From: Arthrobacter sp. Edens01 | GTDB taxonomy: Bacteria > Actinomycetota > Actinomycetes > Actinomycetales > Micrococcaceae | Direction of reading: 5' to 3' | Assembly (NCBI RefSeq): GCF_001307035.1 | Contig: NZ_LKIU01000005.1 | Location: 790,290 to 854,289, forward strand | DNA: 64,000 nucleotides | In this document: one piece after another, positions 59,849 to 64,000 of the stretch | How the letters are laid out: each line of letters opens with the position of its first letter | How positions within the stretch are numbered: the first letter of the stretch is position 1 | Notes under the pieces: generated by a model | What the model was told of the DNA's origin: nothing | What the model saw: only the letters and a program-made list of their open reading frames with translations | Databases searched by the model: none | Position numbers and translations under genes: made by a program

Positions 59849-62800
59849 CAGACACCATCCCGACCCTGCCCGAAATTCTCACTGCCTGGCTGCCCCGGCA
59901 GCGATGGTTTCCGGCCAAGGGAAAGGATGTGGTCCTTCGCCGGGTCGGGGGGATAAAGCTCGCTGATCCACGCGGTGCCGTGCAGATGAACGTGCACTTC
60001 GTCTCGGTTGAATCCGGGCGGCGGGTGGACATCATCAGCGTTCCGGTCAGCGCCCGACCTGCGCCGGTTGAGGAACTCGACGGCGCGCTGATGGGTGTGG
60101 TGGAGCACGAAGAAAAGGGCCGGCAGTGGTTTTACGACGCGACCGCCGACCCGGTGTTCGTCACTGCGTGGCTTGAGACCATGCGCGCGCAGGCCAGTTC
60201 CCTGGACGGACGCACGCACGGCTATGCCCTGGACGGATTCGCCGACTGGGATCCCTTCGAGGAGATCCTTCCGATCCGTGTCCTGAAGGGCGAACAGTCC
60301 AACACCTCGGTAATTGCCGCCACCGAGCGGGCGCCGGTGATCGTGAAGTTCTACCGTGTGCTGGCGGCCGGGGAAAGCCCGGACGTCCTGGTCAGCGCCA
60401 AACTGACCGAAGGCGGGTCCCAGGACGTGCCTGCCACGTTCGGCTGGGTCACCGGGAGCTGGCAGGACGTCTATGACGACGCCGGTTCCGGCACCTGGGT
60501 GAGCGGTGACGTCAGCGTGCTGCGCGAGTTCGTCCCCAACAGCGAGGACGCCTGGCGCACCGCCTCCTCTGCTGCTGTCTCCGGCCGGGACTTCACCGCG
60601 GAAGCCGAGGAACTGGGCGCCGTCACCGGGCGGATCCACTCCCAGCTGGAAGCAGCTTTTGGGGCACACCAGCCCACGCCCGCTGAACAGGCAGAGTTCC
60701 TGTCCTCTCTGGTCCGCCGGCTGAAGTGGGAATGGGAGGAAGCCCGAAGCTATGTTGGGCCATACGACCAGGTAGTTGACCAGCTGCTGGCCACAGTCGA
60801 GGAGCTCCCGGCTCTGCCGAACCTGCAGCGCATCCACGCCGACTACCATCTGGGACAGGTGCTGCACTCGCCGTCCCGGGGATGGACTGTGCTGGACTTT
60901 GAAGGTGAACCGCTTCGCCCCGCGGCCGAACGAAGCGTTCCTGACGTCGCGCTGCGGGACGTGGTGGGCATGCTGCGCTCCATTGACTATGCCGCCGCCG
61001 TGGCGATTATCGGCTCTTCCGGTGCCGGCCCCGAAGACCTGGTGGAAAACGCCGGGCGCAAGGCGCGGGCCATGGCCTGGGCACAGAGCGCCGCCGATGC
61101 CTTCCTGCGCGGCTATGAGAAGGAAACCGGGACGCACATCAACCGCGCCGACCCGCTTTACATCGCCCTGTGGCTGGACAAGGCCCTGTACGAAGTTGTC
61201 TACGAGATCCGTAATCGACCGGCCTGGATTGAAGTGCCCGCAACGGCCGCCCGGCAGGTACTTGAAGAACTCAGCCTGCAGCAGGATCCGCCGAATGGCC
61301 AGGAAGTGAGCCCCGTGAACAAGACCCCGAATTCCAAATCAAACCAGCCCAAGGACGCCAGGACGGATCCAGCGGCAAACCCCCGGCATGCGGCCGCCGC
61401 GGCGTCGGGCACTGCCACTGCTGTGCCGGATGCTTCCGGCACAGACTCCTCACCGGCCTCGGCCCCGGCTCCGGTAGGCGGCAACCCGCTCCCGGTGGCA
61501 CAGGACGTCCTGGATGCTGTCTCAAACGGCAGCTATTACCAGCCCCATGCCGTCCTGGGCGCGCACCTGGACGACCACGGGACGGTCACCATCCGCACGC
61601 TCCGCCCGCTGGCACGGGAGGTTACTGCGGTTACGACTGAGGGCCGGGTGCCCCTTCACCACGAGCACAACGGAATCTGGGTGGGCACCCTCCCTGCCCA
61701 GACGGCCGGACAGGTGCCGGACTACCGGCTGGAAGTTTCGTACGACGGCGTGCCGCCGGCAACGTTTGATGATCCCTACCGGTTCCTGCCCAGCCTGGGC
61801 GAAATGGACCTGCACCTGATCGGTGAAGGCCGGCATGAAAAGCTCTGGACGGTGCTCGGTGCCAATCCGCACCACTACAACTCGGTTCTCGGCGAAGTGG
61901 ACGGAGTCAGCTTCGCGGTGTGGGCGCCGAATGCGCAGGCCGTCCGGGTCGAGGGCGATTTCAACGCCTGGGACGGACGCATCCACGCGATGCGGTCCCT
62001 GGGAAGCTCCGGGGTCTGGGAAATCTTCATCCCCGACGTCGAGCCCGGCTCCCGCTACAAGTTTGAGATCCTCGGGCAGGACGGGGTGTGGCGGGAGAAG
62101 GCCGACCCGCTGGCCAAGGGAACTGAAGCACCGCCGCTGACCGGTTCCCGGGTGGTCGAATCCACCTACCGGTTCGAAGACGCGGACTGGATGACGGCCC
62201 GTGCGGAACGGGACCCGCACAATTCGCCGATGAGCGTCTATGAAGTCCACCTTGGGTCATGGCGGCTGGGCCTGGACTACCGGGAACTGGCAAAACAGCT
62301 GGCCGAATACGTGACGTGGCAGGGCTTCACCCACGTTGAGTTCATGCCTGTTGCGGAGCACCCTTTCGGTGGTTCCTGGGGTTACCAGATCACCAGCTAC
62401 TTCGCTCCCACCGCACGGTTCGGCCATCCGGATGACTTCCGGTACCTGGTGGACACCCTGCACCAGGCCGGCATCGGCGTCATCCTGGACTGGGTCCCGG
62501 GCCACTTCCCGAAGGACTCCTGGGCGCTGGCGAACTTCGACGGTCAGCCGCTCTATGAGCACCCTGATCCGATGCGCGGTGAACAGCCCGACTGGGGAAC
62601 CCTGATCTTCGACTACGGCAGGCGGGAGGTACGGAACTTCCTGGTGGCCAACGCCATCTATTGGCTGGAGGAGTTCCACATCGACGGGCTCCGGGTCGAC
62701 GCCGTCGCTTCCATGCTCTATCTGGACTACTCCCGCCCAGAGGGCCAGTGGCGGCCAAACCAGTTCGGCGGCCGGGAGAACCTGGAAGCCATATCCTTCC

Positions 62801-63663
62801 TGCAGGAAGTCAACGCCACTGCATACCGGCGGGTCCCGGGAATCGTCATGGTCGCCGAAGAGTCGACGGCCTTCCCGGGGGTTACCTCTCCCACCAGTTC
62901 CGGCGGACTCGGATTCGGCCTGAAGTGGAACATGGGCTGGATGAACGACACCCTCGAGTACATGTCCGAAGACCCGGTCAACCGGATGTACCACCACTCC
63001 AAGCTCACGTTCTCGCTGGTGTACGCCTTCACCGAGAATTTCCTGCTCCCGATTTCCCATGACGAAGTGGTGCACGGCAAGGGATCGCTCCTGCGCAAGA
63101 TGCCCGGGGACAGGTGGCAGCAGCTGGCGAACGTCCGCGCGTACCTCGCGTTCCAGTGGGCACACCCGGGCAAGCAGCTGATCTTCATGGGCACGGAGTT
63201 CGGCCAGGAAGCCGAATGGTCCGAACAGTACGGTCTGGACTGGTACCTCACGGAAACCCCGCAGCACAGCGGTGTGCAGCTGCTCGTCCGTGAGCTGAAC
63301 GATATCTACCGGGAGACCCCGGCGCTCTACGCGCGGGACAACGATCCGTCCGGATTCCAGTGGATCAACGAGAACGACGGCGCGCACAACGTTCTCTCCT
63401 TCATCCGCTGGGACAGCCAGGGCAATCCGCTGGTCTGCATCGCCAATTTCTCCGGCGCCCCGCACGAGGGAATACGGGTGGGCCTGCCCTGGGCAGGGGA
63501 GTGGATCGAGAGGCTGAACACCGACGCCACCGAGTACGGCGGCTCCGGGGTGGGGAACATGGGCGTGGTGGTCGCGGAAGAAGGCGGGTTCGAAGGCCAG
63601 CCGGCATCTGCCGCGCTGCGGCTTCCGCCCCTGGGCATCCTGTACCTGACGCCGCGGAAGTAG
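59845..63663 (+). CDS. glgB: Maltokinase::GlgB fusion (1,4-alpha-glucan branching enzyme)
   Basis: 1272 residues. Residues 1-~480 are a maltokinase (Mak/Pep2): [12 protein letters not shown], catalytic loop [20 protein letters not shown] and metal site [20 protein letters not shown]. Residues ~480-550 are a Pro/Ala/Ser/Asp-rich linker. Residues ~555-1272 are GlgB: CBM48, [20 protein letters not shown], nucleophile in [20 protein letters not shown], acid in [13 protein letters not shown], third Asp in [20 protein letters not shown]. In-frame GTG 61315 (Val491) with an AGGA(AG) Shine-Dalgarno about 10 nt before looks like the old start of glgB, so separate GlgB may also be made. The protein would phosphorylate maltose and branch the glucan built by GlgE. 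Confidence 0.93.
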   Translation: MTDTIPTLPEILTAWLPRQRWFPAKGKDVVLRRVGGIKLADPRGAVQMNVHFVSVESGRRVDIISVPVSARPAPVEELDGALMGVVEHEEKGRQWFYDATADPVFVTAWLETMRAQASSLDGRTHGYALDGFADWDPFEEILPIRVLKGEQSNTSVIAATERAPVIVKFYRVLAAGESPDVLVSAKLTEGGSQDVPATFGWVTGSWQDVYDDAGSGTWVSGDVSVLREFVPNSEDAWRTASSAAVSGRDFTAEAEELGAVTGRIHSQLEAAFGAHQPTPAEQAEFLSSLVRRLKWEWEEARSYVGPYDQVVDQLLATVEELPALPNLQRIHADYHLGQVLHSPSRGWTVLDFEGEPLRPAAERSVPDVALRDVVGMLRSIDYAAAVAIIGSSGAGPEDLVENAGRKARAMAWAQSAADAFLRGYEKETGTHINRADPLYIALWLDKALYEVVYEIRNRPAWIEVPATAARQVLEELSLQQDPPNGQEVSPVNKTPNSKSNQPKDARTDPAANPRHAAAAASGTATAVPDASGTDSSPASAPAPVGGNPLPVAQDVLDAVSNGSYYQPHAVLGAHLDDHGTVTIRTLRPLAREVTAVTTEGRVPLHHEHNGIWVGTLPAQTAGQVPDYRLEVSYDGVPPATFDDPYRFLPSLGEMDLHLIGEGRHEKLWTVLGANPHHYNSVLGEVDGVSFAVWAPNAQAVRVEGDFNAWDGRIHAMRSLGSSGVWEIFIPDVEPGSRYKFEILGQDGVWREKADPLAKGTEAPPLTGSRVVESTYRFEDADWMTARAERDPHNSPMSVYEVHLGSWRLGLDYRELAKQLAEYVTWQGFTHVEFMPVAEHPFGGSWGYQITSYFAPTARFGHPDDFRYLVDTLHQAGIGVILDWVPGHFPKDSWALANFDGQPLYEHPDPMRGEQPDWGTLIFDYGRREVRNFLVANAIYWLEEFHIDGLRVDAVASMLYLDYSRPEGQWRPNQFGGRENLEAISFLQEVNATAYRRVPGIVMVAEESTAFPGVTSPTSSGGLGFGLKWNMGWMNDTLEYMSEDPVNRMYHHSKLTFSLVYAFTENFLLPISHDEVVHGKGSLLRKMPGDRWQQLANVRAYLAFQWAHPGKQLIFMGTEFGQEAEWSEQYGLDWYLTETPQHSGVQLLVRELNDIYRETPALYARDNDPSGFQWINENDGAHNVLSFIRWDSQGNPLVCIANFSGAPHEGIRVGLPWAGEWIERLNTDATEYGGSGVGNMGVVVAEEGGFEGQPASAALRLPPLGILYLTPRK

Positions 63664-63685
63664 GCGCGGACGTACCGCTCTTCGG

Positions 63686-63722
63686 CGGTTTTGGGGAGGC
63701 GTTCGCAGCCTCCCCAAAACCG
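63686..63722 (+). terminator. Terminator after the glgE-treS-glgB operon
   Basis: Perfect 15-bp stem (63686-63700 with 63708-63722) with a 7-nt loop, ending in AAAACCG; no T tract. Confidence 0.85.
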
Positions 63723-63809
63723 TGCTAGAGTTTATATCCGCGCAGAACGGGGAACCGGGAAGCGCGGAGGATCGCAAGATCCGCAGCGAGTATCGCGAAA
63801 ACGGCCGGT

Positions 63810-63839
63810 TTGACACCGACTGCCGAGAGGTACTAAGCT
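63810..63839 (+). promoter_or_regulatory. rRNA operon promoter
   Basis: TTGACA (63810-63815), 18-nt spacer, TAAGCT (63834-63839). A weaker upstream candidate has TAGAGT at 63726-63731. Strong vegetative-type promoter as expected for rrn and the usual target of CarD. Confidence 0.75.
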
Positions 63840-64000
63840 AGAAAAGTTGCTCCGGAGCGACGGAGAGCACAAGATTCCACGGAATCACAGCTCTCCCGGT
63901 GCCGGATGTGCCTGTTGTTTGAGAACTCAATAGTGTGCCAAGTTTATTGATACCGATTATTTATTGATTGGTTGAATTGGCTGTCCTGCCCACCCCGTGG
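63840..64000 (+). other. 16S rRNA leader region (16S gene not reached)
   Basis: Contains the actinobacterial leader signature TTTGAGAACTCAATAGTGTG at 63918-63937, shortly before 16S in related organisms, followed by an AT-rich stretch. No 16S 5' sequence is present within the window. Together with 63664-63839 this is the 337-base gene-free end: terminator, promoter and leader. Confidence 0.8.

Noticed and set aside
62257..63816. 519-residue minus-strand frame
   Set aside because: Antisense shadow of the GlgB domain; crosses the terminator at 63686-63722.
1..64000. CRISPR arrays, insertion sequences, prophage genes
   Set aside because: No regular direct-repeat arrays, transposases or phage structural genes were seen in either strand.

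Overview
The window is a high-GC actinobacterial chromosome segment, most likely from a flagellated Arthrobacter-type Micrococcaceae. This is inferred from the codon use, a proteasome activator ending in GQYL, a CarD protein beside ispD-ispF, a SenX3-RegX3-type system next to phoU and gpmA, a GlgE maltosyltransferase pathway, and a typical actinobacterial rRNA leader at the right edge. No database search was possible, so genus placement is inference.

Layout. (1) 1-3736: 3' end of cstA with its small partner ybdD, a short acidic protein, the proteasome activator bpa with an unknown neighbour, and an aldo/keto reductase. (2) 3752-34698: a nearly uninterrupted flagellar locus. A leftward group flgN-flgK-flgL-fliW faces a rightward group sigma-28-fliC-fliD-fliS-unknown. 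After a UvrA-like ATPase on the minus strand comes flgB-flgC-fliE-fliF-fliG-fliH-fliI-fliJ-NlpC/P60-fliK-flgD-flgE, then flbD-motA-motB, then fliM-fliN-fliO-fliP-fliQ-fliR-flhB-flhA-(FlhF-like)-csrA. (3) 34917-43643: a small zinc-finger-like protein, a short membrane protein, tRNA-Thr(CGT), a secreted S33 peptidase, holB-tmk, a PLP sulfur-amino-acid lyase, DUF2516, a methyltransferase, gpmA and phoU. (4) 43736-50995: senX3-regX3, a lipoprotein, carD, ispD-ispF, cysS, rlmB. (5) 51023-63663: glgX, glgP (minus), then glgE-treS-(maltokinase::glgB fusion), a complete trehalose-to-alpha-glucan route. (6) 63664-64000: terminator, rRNA promoter and leader; 16S itself is not reached.

How it works together. 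Five flagellar transcription units carry an almost identical promoter, CTWACM-N14-RYCGAWAR, matching the sigma-28 consensus; the sigma gene lies between two of them. The flagellin mRNA leader carries a hairpin with a CsrA-type ACGGA loop at its predicted 5' end and a second ACGGA overlapping the Shine-Dalgarno. With fliW at one end of the locus and csrA at the other, this predicts the FliW-CsrA-flagellin homeostasis loop known from Bacillus subtilis. The motor looks stripped down: no chemotaxis genes in the window, FliM without its CheY-binding N-terminus, an FlhF relative without a P-loop, no FlgF/FlgG, FlgM or FliL, and an NlpC/P60 hydrolase where other lineages use FlgJ.

A second regulatory theme is leaderless transcription: eleven housekeeping or regulatory genes have a TANNNT box exactly 6-7 nt before the start codon and mostly no Shine-Dalgarno. 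This helped choose several starts.
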